Assembly (NCBI RefSeq): GCF_003865035.1 | Contig: NZ_BHVZ01000001.1 | Coordinates: 372,001-436,000, forward strand | Direction of reading: 5' to 3' | From: Anaerotignum faecicola | GTDB lineage: Bacteria; Bacillota; Clostridia; Lachnospirales; Anaerotignaceae | Length of the DNA stretch: 64,000 nt | Shown here: piece after piece, positions 17,245-25,847 of the stretch | Numbering within the stretch: position 1 is the first letter of the stretch | Layout: each line of letters starts with the position of its first letter | The notes under the pieces: model-generated | The model's input: the letters and a program-made list of their open reading frames with translations, nothing else | Database searches by the model: none | Told to the model about the DNA's origin: nothing | Program-made: the position numbers and the translations under genes

Positions 17245-18357
17245 ATGAACCAAGAATTGATGACATTGGACTTCTGGCAGGATACGGTCATATATGAGGG
17301 CAAAACATTCCCTGTCGGCACGCTTGCCTGTGATGCGCTGAATGTTCCTGCGGATACTATTACAAGAATGAACGAGCAATGCGAGAAAATCAATCTGCTG
17401 CTCGGGATGCTGAATGCCGGACAGGATACTTCTGCACTCTTTCCTATGGCAAAGGAAGCTGCATTGACAATGTTAGAGATTCTCAGCAAAACGCCGCCGT
17501 TCTCCTATATGGATATACCAAAGCACAGGGAACGGATAGAAAAGGTTTTTACTGCGGACAATGCTCTGAAATATGTGGAGTTCGCCATAAAAGCCGTAAC
17601 CAATTCTTTACCGTTCGAAGAAGTTCCAAAATATGCTGATGCGGTGATGCTCCAGCGCTATACCGCTGTATGCGGGCATCTGGCATACTCTCTTGAGGAA
17701 TATCAAAAGGCAATGCTTGATTTTGCAGAAAAATCAGACGGCAACGAGGCAGACCGCACAGCGGAGGGCTTTGCAAAAATGTTCGGCAGCTATTTCCCGC
17801 CTAAGTTCTCTATCACAGAGGGCAATGCCTGGATGTCTGTTGCAAATAACTCTGTTCAGTATGTGGCTACCATCCGTCCCGGCGAGGACATAGCGAAGCT
17901 GGTCAAGCGGATGCACTATGTATCCTTTGTGGGAATGTTCCGGTCTGATTTCTTTGAGGGTTTGTGTGTGGGTCATGCACCGAAAAAATGCCGGATCTGC
18001 GGCAAATGGTTTCTGACCACCAACGCAAGGCACACCAAATACTGCGGCGGTTATGCGCCGGGGGACAAGCTGCACCGCACCTGTCGGCAGATCGGCAATC
18101 TAAAAGGCAGAGAACAGCGGGAACTTGCGGACGATCATCCGCTGAAACAGATTTATGAAAAGCGGCTAAATACCATAAACCGCTATGTGAAGCGTGGTAC
18201 TCTGGACGCTGATCTTGCAGAGGTTATGAAGAAGCTGGCAAAGGATAAAATGCTCCGGGCATTGAGCAATGTAGCCTATGCCAAGGGCGATTATGAAAAA
18301 GAAATGGGACAAGGCGTATTAAGAAAAGAAGCGTTGGAAGGAAAAAACTATGATTAA
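17245..18357 (+). CDS. Accessory protein with zinc-binding Cys motif (DUF6076-like)
   Basis: 370 residues from ATG 17245, with ACAGGAGGG upstream. Most of it is helical and unremarkable. Around residues 249-270 is a zinc-finger-like segment, CRICGKWFLTTNARHTKYC, then a CR pair, followed by a basic helix. It resembles the DUF6076 family found in gut Firmicutes elements (from memory). It begins the plus-strand accessory run and overlaps the next gene by 8 bases. The role is unknown. Confidence 0.7.
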   Translation: MNQELMTLDFWQDTVIYEGKTFPVGTLACDALNVPADTITRMNEQCEKINLLLGMLNAGQDTSALFPMAKEAALTMLEILSKTPPFSYMDIPKHRERIEKVFTADNALKYVEFAIKAVTNSLPFEEVPKYADAVMLQRYTAVCGHLAYSLEEYQKAMLDFAEKSDGNEADRTAEGFAKMFGSYFPPKFSITEGNAWMSVANNSVQYVATIRPGEDIAKLVKRMHYVSFVGMFRSDFFEGLCVGHAPKKCRICGKWFLTTNARHTKYCGGYAPGDKLHRTCRQIGNLKGREQRELADDHPLKQIYEKRLNTINRYVKRGTLDADLAEVMKKLAKDKMLRALSNVAYAKGDYEKEMGQGVLRKEALEGKNYD

Positions 18358-19264
18358 TGTGGATGCTATAAAAGAATTGATTGATCAAGCACCGGAAATC
18401 AAAACACTATTTACCACAGAGAGCTACCCAGTGGCTTCAATGTATGACTACAATACTGGAACGCATAAAACATCCAGCATAGATCTGCAAACCATATATA
18501 AGAATCCAGTCTTTTTGCAGTGGAAAGACCGAGTGTGTTTTGAACTTGCCAAAATAGAAGGTGACGCATACATTGACGAAATAATTGCATTGTCATCCCA
18601 TTTTACCGGATGGGATGACAAAACACGATTTGACAAATTAGAGTCAAAATTATATGTATTGAAGGATCATTTGGACGAATACAAAGAAGATTGTAGTACT
18701 GCACAAATAGAAGATGATAGCCGAATACCCGAAAAAGAAATATGCGACAAAATGTTACGAGCACTTTCAAAGCTACAGCGTAATCACCACTACAACGCAG
18801 ATAGTAGCGAAGATACAATGAATGATTATATTCGGGATATTTTGGGCGAGAGCTATTTCATGAAAGATCAAACAAGGCAAGGAGACTCAGAAAACGGTGA
18901 CGAGGCTGGGGAGGTTGATATTCAGCTTTGTTATGATGGATTACCTGTTGTAATGATAGAGGGAATAAAGGTATCTTCATTGGAAAGAGAGCGATTAGAC
19001 TCCCACATGAATAAAGTTCTTACAAAATACGACCCCAACGGTTGCCCGTACACTTTTTTGATAGTTTATACCACTGCCAAAAACTTCGATTTGGGTTATA
19101 AAAACATTTTCAACCATTTTGATAAATATTCCTACCCGTTTCCACGAGAATGTAGTCTTTTAGATGTGGAAACGGGATATGGAGAGTTGAAGCATGCTCA
19201 AATCATTTTGAATAGAAATGGTCAAAAAATCAGGGTACATATTTGGGCAGCACATATTGTTTGA
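18350..19264 (+). CDS. AT-rich cargo protein, possibly nuclease-like
   Basis: 304 residues, unrecognised. The N-terminal half is helical. The C-terminal half begins with NDYIRDILGESYFMKDQTRQ, then has GDEAGEVDIQL and LPVVMIEGIKVSS, and ends with a strand/helix pattern (YTFLIVYTTAKNF). The order helix, GE-x-DI, then IE-xx-K is compatible with a restriction-endonuclease-like (PD-(D/E)XK) fold. This is an inference, and the spacing E-G-I-K is not canonical. By eye its GC is clearly lower than its neighbours, and it overlaps the preceding stop by 8 bases, so it looks like inserted cargo, perhaps a defence gene. Confidence 0.55.
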   Translation: MINVDAIKELIDQAPEIKTLFTTESYPVASMYDYNTGTHKTSSIDLQTIYKNPVFLQWKDRVCFELAKIEGDAYIDEIIALSSHFTGWDDKTRFDKLESKLYVLKDHLDEYKEDCSTAQIEDDSRIPEKEICDKMLRALSKLQRNHHYNADSSEDTMNDYIRDILGESYFMKDQTRQGDSENGDEAGEVDIQLCYDGLPVVMIEGIKVSSLERERLDSHMNKVLTKYDPNGCPYTFLIVYTTAKNFDLGYKNIFNHFDKYSYPFPRECSLLDVETGYGELKHAQIILNRNGQKIRVHIWAAHIV

Positions 19265-19299
19265 CTGAATAGATTTTGAAAGTTGAAAGAAGGTGCGCT

Positions 19300-20472
19300 A
19301 TGCTGAATGATTTTACATGGAATATGACCGGATACATACCAAAACACCAAGTCAATCCGCACGATGACGGCATCATTTCCTATGTGGCAGAGCACATTTT
19401 CCAACTGGAACCGGAGCCTCCAGCGGTGGGCAATCTGAACGAATATATCCTGTCTGCCTTGCAGGAAAAGAATTTGATATATTTCTCATTCTTCCTACAC
19501 CACTACGAGCCGCAGCTTAACAAGCGCATCAAAGACTTTCTCGGTGTGGATGGCGGCGATCTGTACGACACAGACCGATTTATAGATATAAAGCTCTCCT
19601 GCCGGGAGCAAATGCTCCAAAAGCTGATGGACTATGACCTTGCCAAGGGCGCAGAGTATGCTACATACATCTATCCGTTCATCCGGGATGCTATGCTCCG
19701 TTTTCGCATGGGCGAAGAAAAATGGTCGGTATCTTCTCTGACCAATTATAAAATGGTGCGGTCAATGGCATGGCTGTACCATAACACCAAGGATGCGGTC
19801 AGCGAGTTTTCCAAGAAATACAACTGTGATCTTGCCCTTGCGGAAGAATATCTGAAAGTTGTCCGTGGCATCCGCAATCAGCAGCCTTTCTATGTGACAG
19901 ACGAAGACGGCGAGGAAACCGGCGAAGATGTTGCCTTGGATGATACTTGGAACTATACCGACATCCTCTGGAACGGCATACAGGCAGAAAAGGTGCAACG
20001 GGCATTTGAGAAACTGAATTACCGGGAACAGACCTTGCTCGAAAAACGGTTAGCAATTTGCATGACCTGTGGGCGTGTCAGCTCATGGAAAGACCGCCCC
20101 ACCTTTGAAGAACTGGCGGTTATGTTTGAGGGCAGTACAGCCAGCGGTGCAGAACGAGCCTACCGAAAAGCAGTGGACAAGTTGACGGAATTGTTGGTTG
20201 CCGAGGGCGCAATCCATGCAGTCCGGCTAAAACAGAAATCCAAGACCAAGCGAAAAAAGAAAATCGCCGCCGCAATCTACGAATATCAGGCAGACTGCGA
20301 CGGCGAATGGGGCGAGATTTCATTTGATTTTGAGAACGGCACAGCAGAGATCATTCGCCTTGCCGATTGGGATACGATAAAAACCAACCGCTTTGCGAAC
20401 AAGGCCGTAGCCTATCTTCTGAACTGTGAGAACGAAAAATTGCCCAAGGAAACGATGGTGGCATTTGAATAA
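19300..20472 (+). CDS. Sigma-70-like accessory protein of the element
   Basis: 390 residues from ATG 19300, with GAAGG seven bases upstream. The N-terminus begins MLNDFTWNMTGYIPKHQVNP. A middle region (about 110-200) is helical, like sigma regions 2/3 (KMVRSMAWLYHNTKDAVSEF). A region-4-like helix-turn-helix follows (LNYREQTLLEKRLAICMTCG, then TFEELAVMFEGSTASGAERA). Similar genes occur in relatives of this element, where they are annotated as sigma factors. It may direct transcription of the element or of the following regulator/ABC genes. No clear core-binding motif is seen, so sigma activity is inferred. Confidence 0.65.
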   Translation: MLNDFTWNMTGYIPKHQVNPHDDGIISYVAEHIFQLEPEPPAVGNLNEYILSALQEKNLIYFSFFLHHYEPQLNKRIKDFLGVDGGDLYDTDRFIDIKLSCREQMLQKLMDYDLAKGAEYATYIYPFIRDAMLRFRMGEEKWSVSSLTNYKMVRSMAWLYHNTKDAVSEFSKKYNCDLALAEEYLKVVRGIRNQQPFYVTDEDGEETGEDVALDDTWNYTDILWNGIQAEKVQRAFEKLNYREQTLLEKRLAICMTCGRVSSWKDRPTFEELAVMFEGSTASGAERAYRKAVDKLTELLVAEGAIHAVRLKQKSKTKRKKKIAAAIYEYQADCDGEWGEISFDFENGTAEIIRLADWDTIKTNRFANKAVAYLLNCENEKLPKETMVAFE

Positions 20473-20488
20473 CGAGGGAGTGAGATAT

Positions 20489-21166
20489 ATGGAGCAATTA
20501 CTGATTGTTGAAGATGATATCGGTTTGAATCAAGGCTTATGCAAAGCGCTGAAAGCAGATGACCGTCAGATTATATCCTGCCATGATCTAAAAGCGGCAA
20601 GAGAACAATTGCTTTGCGGGAGTGTATCCCTGATCCTGCTGGATATCAATCTGCCGGATGGCAGTGGGCTTGAGCTGCTTCGGGAGGTCAAGGAAAACCT
20701 GCCCGGAGTTCCTGTTATTCTGCTGACTGCCAATGACACCGATCTGGATATCGTAGACGGACTGGAGAGGGGCGCTGATGATTATATTACCAAGCCCTTT
20801 TCTCTTTCGGTTTTGCGGGCAAGGGTGAATACCCAACTGCGAAAGCAAGCGTCAAACCATAAAAATGCGCCGATCCATATTGATCTATTTCACTTTGACT
20901 TTGAGGCTATGACCTTTTATGTGGGAGATTCAAAAGTGGAATTGAGTAAAACAGAACAAAAATTACTGCGTCTGCTTGTTGAAAATCGTGGTCGAACCAT
21001 GACCCGTGGAGACCTTGTCGACCGGATCTGGACAGATGGCGCAGAATATGTGGATGAAAATGCTTTGTCTGTTACGATCAAGCGTCTGAGGGATAAGCTT
21101 GGTGCACAGAAATACATTAAAACCATCTACGGAATCGGTTATAGCTGGGTGACAAAAGATGAATAG
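20489..21166 (+). CDS. OmpR-family response regulator (cargo two-component system)
   Basis: 225 residues from ATG 20489, with GAGGGAG eight bases upstream; the longer frame from 20426 runs into the previous gene. The receiver domain has the acidic pair VEDD, the phospho-acceptor Asp in LILLDINLPDGSG and the Lys in DYITKPFSL. The C-terminal winged helix (about 130-222) has RGDLVDRIWTDGAEYVDENA and the typical IKTIYGIGYSW ending. It overlaps the kinase gene by 8 bases and should regulate the downstream ABC exporter, as in Bce/Psd-type modules. Confidence 0.93.
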   Translation: MEQLLIVEDDIGLNQGLCKALKADDRQIISCHDLKAAREQLLCGSVSLILLDINLPDGSGLELLREVKENLPGVPVILLTANDTDLDIVDGLERGADDYITKPFSLSVLRARVNTQLRKQASNHKNAPIHIDLFHFDFEAMTFYVGDSKVELSKTEQKLLRLLVENRGRTMTRGDLVDRIWTDGAEYVDENALSVTIKRLRDKLGAQKYIKTIYGIGYSWVTKDE

Positions 21167-22058
21167 AACCGGCATTGTGATTATACTGCTGTGTTTTCTG
21201 GCGGCGGCAGCTGTTGTGTTATGGGAGCGGAGAAAGACCAGAAAAACGATGGAAGAAATCGAAAGGATGCTGGACGCTGCTATGATCGGCTCCTTTTCTG
21301 AAACAACTTTTGATGAAAGCCAGCTGTCTGCTTTGGAAACAAAGTTTGCACACTATCTTTCCGCCGCAGAAGCATCTTCTCAAAACATAGCGCAGGAAAA
21401 AGACAAAATCAAAACCTTGATTGCGGACATCTCGCACCAGACAAAAACGCCGATTGCAAACCTGCTGTTATACAGCGAGCTTCTGATGGAGGAAACTATG
21501 CCTGCATCGGCGAAGGCAAATGTGGAGGCACTGTACAAACAATCGGAAAAGCTGCGTTTTCTGATCGATTCTCTCGTAAAGCTTTCCAGACTGGAAAACG
21601 GGATCATTTCACTCTCCCCCCAGCCGGCAGCGCTGCAGCCGCTGCTTGAAAGTGTGGTAGAACAATATACTGCCAAGGCTTCTGAAAAAGGATTGTCTTT
21701 GCAAATGCAGGATACAGATGCTTTTGCTGTATTCGACTTCAAATGGACAGCGGAAGCGCTGGCTAATATCGTAGACAACGCCATCAAATATACAGAGCAT
21801 GGCACAATCAGGATTTCTGCCGTAAGTTACGAAATGTTTGCAAGGATCGATATATCGGATACCGGTTCAGACATACCGGAAAATGAGCAAGCGAAGATAT
21901 TTGCTCGCTTTTACCGCTCAAATAGTGTGCAGAAACAAGAAGGGGTCGGCATCGGCTTATATCTTGCCCGACAGATCATATCCGGCGAGGGCGGTTATAT
22001 CAAGGTTGCTTCCGTTCCGGGAAAAGGAAGTACGTTTTCCATATTTCTGCCGAAATAA
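21159..22058 (+). CDS. Sensor histidine kinase with a minimal membrane sensor
   Basis: 299 residues. One clear membrane segment (about 5-22) is followed directly by a cytoplasmic linker, so there is almost no extracellular sensor. The H-box ISHQTKTPI holds the phospho-acceptor His (about 93). The ATPase domain shows NIVDNAIKYT (N box), ISDTGSDIP (G1) and GVGIGLYLARQII (G2). Kinases of this build detect the activity of their partner exporter rather than a ligand of their own (established for BceS-like proteins). The partner would be the ABC transporter that follows. Confidence 0.9.
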   Translation: MNRTGIVIILLCFLAAAAVVLWERRKTRKTMEEIERMLDAAMIGSFSETTFDESQLSALETKFAHYLSAAEASSQNIAQEKDKIKTLIADISHQTKTPIANLLLYSELLMEETMPASAKANVEALYKQSEKLRFLIDSLVKLSRLENGIISLSPQPAALQPLLESVVEQYTAKASEKGLSLQMQDTDAFAVFDFKWTAEALANIVDNAIKYTEHGTIRISAVSYEMFARIDISDTGSDIPENEQAKIFARFYRSNSVQKQEGVGIGLYLARQIISGEGGYIKVASVPGKGSTFSIFLPK

Positions 22059-22193
22059 CAACAATTCTATCAAAACTGTTAGATTTCATTTTCCGCCGGA
22101 AAGAATGTGGAAAGATTCCTATGCGATAATCTGTATGTATCAAAGGATCATTTCCTTTCATATATACAGATTTTTTCATGGAGGTACTCATTT

Positions 22194-22865
22194 ATGGAAG
22201 TTTTACAGGCAAAAAACCTGAAAAAGATTTATGGCTCCGGCAATAACGCAGTTCATGCGTTGGATGGAGTTGATTTAAGTGTAAAGAAGGGCGAATTTGT
22301 TGCAATTGTCGGCACATCCGGCTCCGGCAAATCCACGCTGCTGCACATGCTGGGCGGGCTGGATCGCCCTACAAGCGGCACGGTTATGGTGGACGGACAG
22401 GATATTTTCTCCCTGAAGGAGGAAGCGCTGACCATCTTCCGCCGCAGGAAAATCGGCTTTGTGTTCCAAGCATATAATCTTGTTCCGGTGCTGAATGTGT
22501 ATGAAAATATTGTTCTACCCATTGAGCTGGACGGTGGCAAGGTCAATAAGGATTTCGTACAGCAGATCGTGCAGACCCTTGGGCTGGATGATCGTCTGGA
22601 TGCGCTGCCCAATCAGCTCTCAGGCGGTCAACAGCAGCGAGTAGCCATTGCCCGTGCGCTGGCGGCAGCACCCGCTATCATTCTGGCAGATGAACCCACC
22701 GGCAATCTGGATTCCAAAACCAGCCAGGATGTATTGAGCCTTTTGAAAGTCACCAGTCAAAAGTTCGCCCAGACAATCGTAATGATCACTCACAACGAAG
22801 AAATTGCGCAGATGGCAGACCGCATTATCCGTATCGAAGATGGTCGGATCGTCTCCCAGAACTAA
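22194..22865 (+). CDS. ABC transporter ATP-binding protein (MacB/LolD/BceA type)
   Basis: 223 residues from ATG 22194, with GGAGG nine bases upstream. It has Walker [11 protein letters not shown]-loop VFQAYNL, signature LSGGQQQR, Walker [10 protein letters not shown] and the H-switch MITHN. This is the ATPase of an FtsX-type peptide or drug exporter. It is followed after 15 bases by the permease. The kinase-regulator-ABC set is a self-contained resistance-like cargo module. Confidence 0.95.
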   Translation: MEVLQAKNLKKIYGSGNNAVHALDGVDLSVKKGEFVAIVGTSGSGKSTLLHMLGGLDRPTSGTVMVDGQDIFSLKEEALTIFRRRKIGFVFQAYNLVPVLNVYENIVLPIELDGGKVNKDFVQQIVQTLGLDDRLDALPNQLSGGQQQRVAIARALAAAPAIILADEPTGNLDSKTSQDVLSLLKVTSQKFAQTIVMITHNEEIAQMADRIIRIEDGRIVSQN

Positions 22866-22880
22866 CGGGAGGTGGCTACG

Positions 22881-25526
22881 ATGAATGTCAAAAACAGAAA
22901 ATGTATTCGAAAGCTCAGCTTAAAATCTCTTTATGCGAACCGTCGCCGCAATCTGATCGCCATTTTTGCCATTGCGCTGACAACGCTGCTATTTACTTCC
23001 ATGTTCACCATTGTCTTGTCACTGAACGCCAGCTATGAAACCTACCAGTTTCGGCAGGTAGGCGGCTATGCGCATGGCACCTTTAAGGATGTTTCCCCCG
23101 AGCAGGCGGAACGCATCGCTGCCCACCCAAAGGTGAAGGCTACGGGGGCACGGAAGGTAATCGGTATCACTGCGGAGGGGGTCTTTGCCAAAATACCGGC
23201 AGAGATCAGCTACATGGATGCCAACTGCACTAAATGGAGCTATGCAACCCCTACTACCGGACGGATGCCCGAAAGCGGCAAAGAGGTAGCCATGGATACG
23301 GCAGCGTTGCAGTTGCTTGGCGTAACGCCGGAGCTGGGCGCCGAGGTCACGGTTTCCTATTCCATTACGGACAAGGATCAAACCGCCTTTACTGTAACAG
23401 ATACCTTTACGCTGGTGGGCTATTGGGACTATGATGAACTAATGCCTGTTCATTACATCAACATCAGCCGTGATTACGCAGATGACATCGAAGCGCAGGC
23501 AGTGAAAACAGGTTTACAGCCTTTCCGCACCGATTTGAATGTCATGCTGGCCTCCGGCACAAACATTCAAGGGCAGATGGAGCAGGTGGATACCGATCTT
23601 GGTTACACATGGGACAGCTATACCGATCCCAACAGCGTCCGAATCGGCGTCAATTGGGGATATACCTCATCCCAGCTGGAGTCACAGCTCGATCCAGAGC
23701 TGATGGTCGCCATAGCAGCTTTTTTGCTGCTGGTGATTTTCACGGGGTATCTTATCATCTATAACATTTTTCAGATCTCTGTTGCAGGGGATATCCGGTT
23801 TTACGGACTTCTGAAAACCATTGGCACAACGCCCCGGCAGCTCAAACGCATCATTCGCCAGCAGGCACTTCTGCTTTGTCTGATCGGCATTCCGGCGGGG
23901 CTGCTGCTGGGCTATGGCATCGGCGCTGTTTTGGTTCCTGTTGTCTTGCGCTCCACCCAGTTGGATGCAGGCATCACCACCATCAGCACATCGCCTGTGA
24001 TCTTCCTTGGTTCTATGCTGTTCGCCTTGTTGACGGTGCTCTTGTCCTGTTCCAAGCCCGGAAAAATGGCAGCTAAGGTCTCTCCGGTGGAGGCTACCAA
24101 ATATACGGATGCAATGCAGACCAAGAAAAAACAGCGCAGCACCCGGGGAGCCAAGCTCCATCAGATGGTCTTTGCCAATTTGGGACGAAACAAGAAAAAG
24201 ACGGTGCTGGTGGTGGTGTCTCTGGCACTGTCGGTGACGCTGTTCAATGCACTGTGTGCCTTTGTGGGCGGCTTCAGCATGGAGAAGTATGTATCCACCA
24301 TGACCTGCGCCGATTTTATCGTCAGCACGCCCGACTATTTCCGTTACAACTCAGCAGATGAATTCATCACGCCAGAACAGATCGGAGAGATCGCAGCAAA
24401 CACAAAGGCCAGTCTTTCCGGCACGGGATATGCTGTGCGAAAACCCGCATATCTGTGGATGACGGAGGATGCTCTGCGGCAGGACTATGCAAGGTACGAA
24501 AGCGCCGAGCAGTTGGACAGCCATATGAGCCGTCTGGAGCACCGGGGCAATATGGTGATGGGAAAGACCAGAATTGAGGCTCTGGATAACAGTCTGTTTG
24601 ACAAGCTGCAAGTGTTCGACGGAGATATTTCTCCCATGTTGGAGCCGGACAATAACGCCATTGCCATTGCGGTTTCCTTAGATGACTACGGTAATCTGCC
24701 CAATCTTGAATACTACCCCAAGGTGGGAGACACGATCACCGCTACCTATGCGGACGATGTGAAATATATCGACAGCCGCACCGGGGAACTCTGCACCGAA
24801 GATACACCGGAGGAGTACCTTCAGGAAAAACTGTATGGAGCCAGAGATGTAGCGTACACGGTCTGCGCCTTGGTAGAGCTTCCGTATTCCATGAGTTATC
24901 GTTATGGTGGTATTGGATATGAGACAGTTTTGTCTGTGGATACCGCACAGCGGGACAGCGGTGGTGCGGCCATTCCGATGCTCTACCTGTTCGACACAGC
25001 GGACGACGCTAACGAGGCCGAAGCAGAGCAATATCTATCGAAGCTCACTGCCGGTGAGTTTTCGCCCTTGATGTATGAAAGCAAAGCCACGGCTCGCTCT
25101 GAGTTTGCTCAGTTCCGGCAGATGTTCCTTCTGGTAGGTGGTATCCTCTGTGCTATCATCGGACTGGTGGGACTCTTAAATTTCTTCAACGCCATGATGA
25201 CAGGTATTCTTTCCCGCCGCCGTGAATTTGCTGTGCTTCAGGCTGTAGGAATGACGAACCGGCAGCTCAAAACCATGCTGATCTACGAGGGGTTGTTTTA
25301 CGCAATGTCTTCTGTAGCGGCGGCCTTTATTCTGTCGCTGGCGGTGGGACCTCTTGCGGGAAAAATGCTGGGCAGTATGTTCTGGTTCTTTGAGTATCGA
25401 TTCACCATTCTGCCTGTCCTGCTGACAATTCCGATATTTCTTCTGCTGGGGTGGCTGATCCCCTGCATGATGTATGACAACGCAGCGAAATGCAGCGTTG
25501 TAGAGCAATTAAGGGATGCTCAATAA
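22881..25526 (+). CDS. FtsX/MacB-type ABC transporter permease
   Basis: 881 residues from ATG 22881, eight bases after GGGAGG. Membrane segments lie near 30-55, 270-300, 320-350 and 365-390, then 445-465, and three near the C-terminus (about 755-870). Large extracellular domains occupy about 60-265 and 470-745. It has two FtsX-like halves, each after an RNLIA or RNKKK basic entry. This eight-segment, duplicated layout fits lipoprotein/peptide exporters of the LolE/ABC3 type more than BceB (ten segments). It likely removes antimicrobial peptides or similar compounds; the substrate is unknown. Confidence 0.88.
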   Translation: MNVKNRKCIRKLSLKSLYANRRRNLIAIFAIALTTLLFTSMFTIVLSLNASYETYQFRQVGGYAHGTFKDVSPEQAERIAAHPKVKATGARKVIGITAEGVFAKIPAEISYMDANCTKWSYATPTTGRMPESGKEVAMDTAALQLLGVTPELGAEVTVSYSITDKDQTAFTVTDTFTLVGYWDYDELMPVHYINISRDYADDIEAQAVKTGLQPFRTDLNVMLASGTNIQGQMEQVDTDLGYTWDSYTDPNSVRIGVNWGYTSSQLESQLDPELMVAIAAFLLLVIFTGYLIIYNIFQISVAGDIRFYGLLKTIGTTPRQLKRIIRQQALLLCLIGIPAGLLLGYGIGAVLVPVVLRSTQLDAGITTISTSPVIFLGSMLFALLTVLLSCSKPGKMAAKVSPVEATKYTDAMQTKKKQRSTRGAKLHQMVFANLGRNKKKTVLVVVSLALSVTLFNALCAFVGGFSMEKYVSTMTCADFIVSTPDYFRYNSADEFITPEQIGEIAANTKASLSGTGYAVRKPAYLWMTEDALRQDYARYESAEQLDSHMSRLEHRGNMVMGKTRIEALDNSLFDKLQVFDGDISPMLEPDNNAIAIAVSLDDYGNLPNLEYYPKVGDTITATYADDVKYIDSRTGELCTEDTPEEYLQEKLYGARDVAYTVCALVELPYSMSYRYGGIGYETVLSVDTAQRDSGGAAIPMLYLFDTADDANEAEAEQYLSKLTAGEFSPLMYESKATARSEFAQFRQMFLLVGGILCAIIGLVGLLNFFNAMMTGILSRRREFAVLQAVGMTNRQLKTMLIYEGLFYAMSSVAAAFILSLAVGPLAGKMLGSMFWFFEYRFTILPVLLTIPIFLLLGWLIPCMMYDNAAKCSVVEQLRDAQ

Positions 25527-25543
25527 CTGTTAAGCAAAAAACG

Positions 25544-25572
25544 GCCCTCTGCCAATGAAAAGGCAGAGGGCT
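25544..25572 (+). terminator. Rho-independent terminator after the permease
   Basis: A perfect 10-bp stem, GCCCTCTGCC (25544-25553) with its complement (25563-25572), has a 9-base loop and is followed by TGAGTTTT. It closes the cargo operon and may also serve the converging small gene on the minus strand. Confidence 0.8.
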
Positions 25573-25577
25573 GAGTT

Positions 25578-25823
25578 TTAATCTAAGGGTTTACATTCAG
25601 TTACAGTTTTTAGATAAATTTCGGGATCACCGTTCAAGATCAAGTCTGCATATCCAACCGGATCATTGTAGATTAGATAATCCAGTTCTGACCGTTGATA
25701 CATATTGTCAGCAACCTCATTCTCCACGGCGATGGTATCAATGGCAATCATGCTGCCATCTAAGAATTTCAGTTCCACACAAGCGGTATCCATGTTAAAC
25801 TCACAAGAAATCAATCTATCCAT
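25578..25823 (-). CDS. Small hypothetical protein (DUF6061-like), 81 aa
   Basis: Starts MDRLISCEFNMDTACVELKF and continues DNMYQRSELDYLIYNDP. It is a soluble alpha/beta protein without recognised catalytic residues. It resembles DUF6061 (from memory), a family found near element ends in gut Clostridia. AGGTTTC lies near the start. It sits between the cargo terminator and the rlmD 3' end on the rlmD strand, so it belongs to the element edge. Confidence 0.65.
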   Translation of the reverse strand: MDRLISCEFNMDTACVELKFLDGSMIAIDTIAVENEVADNMYQRSELDYLIYNDPVGYADLILNGDPEIYLKTVTECKPLD

Positions 25824-25847
25824 AAGAAACCTCCATTTTGCGAGATG

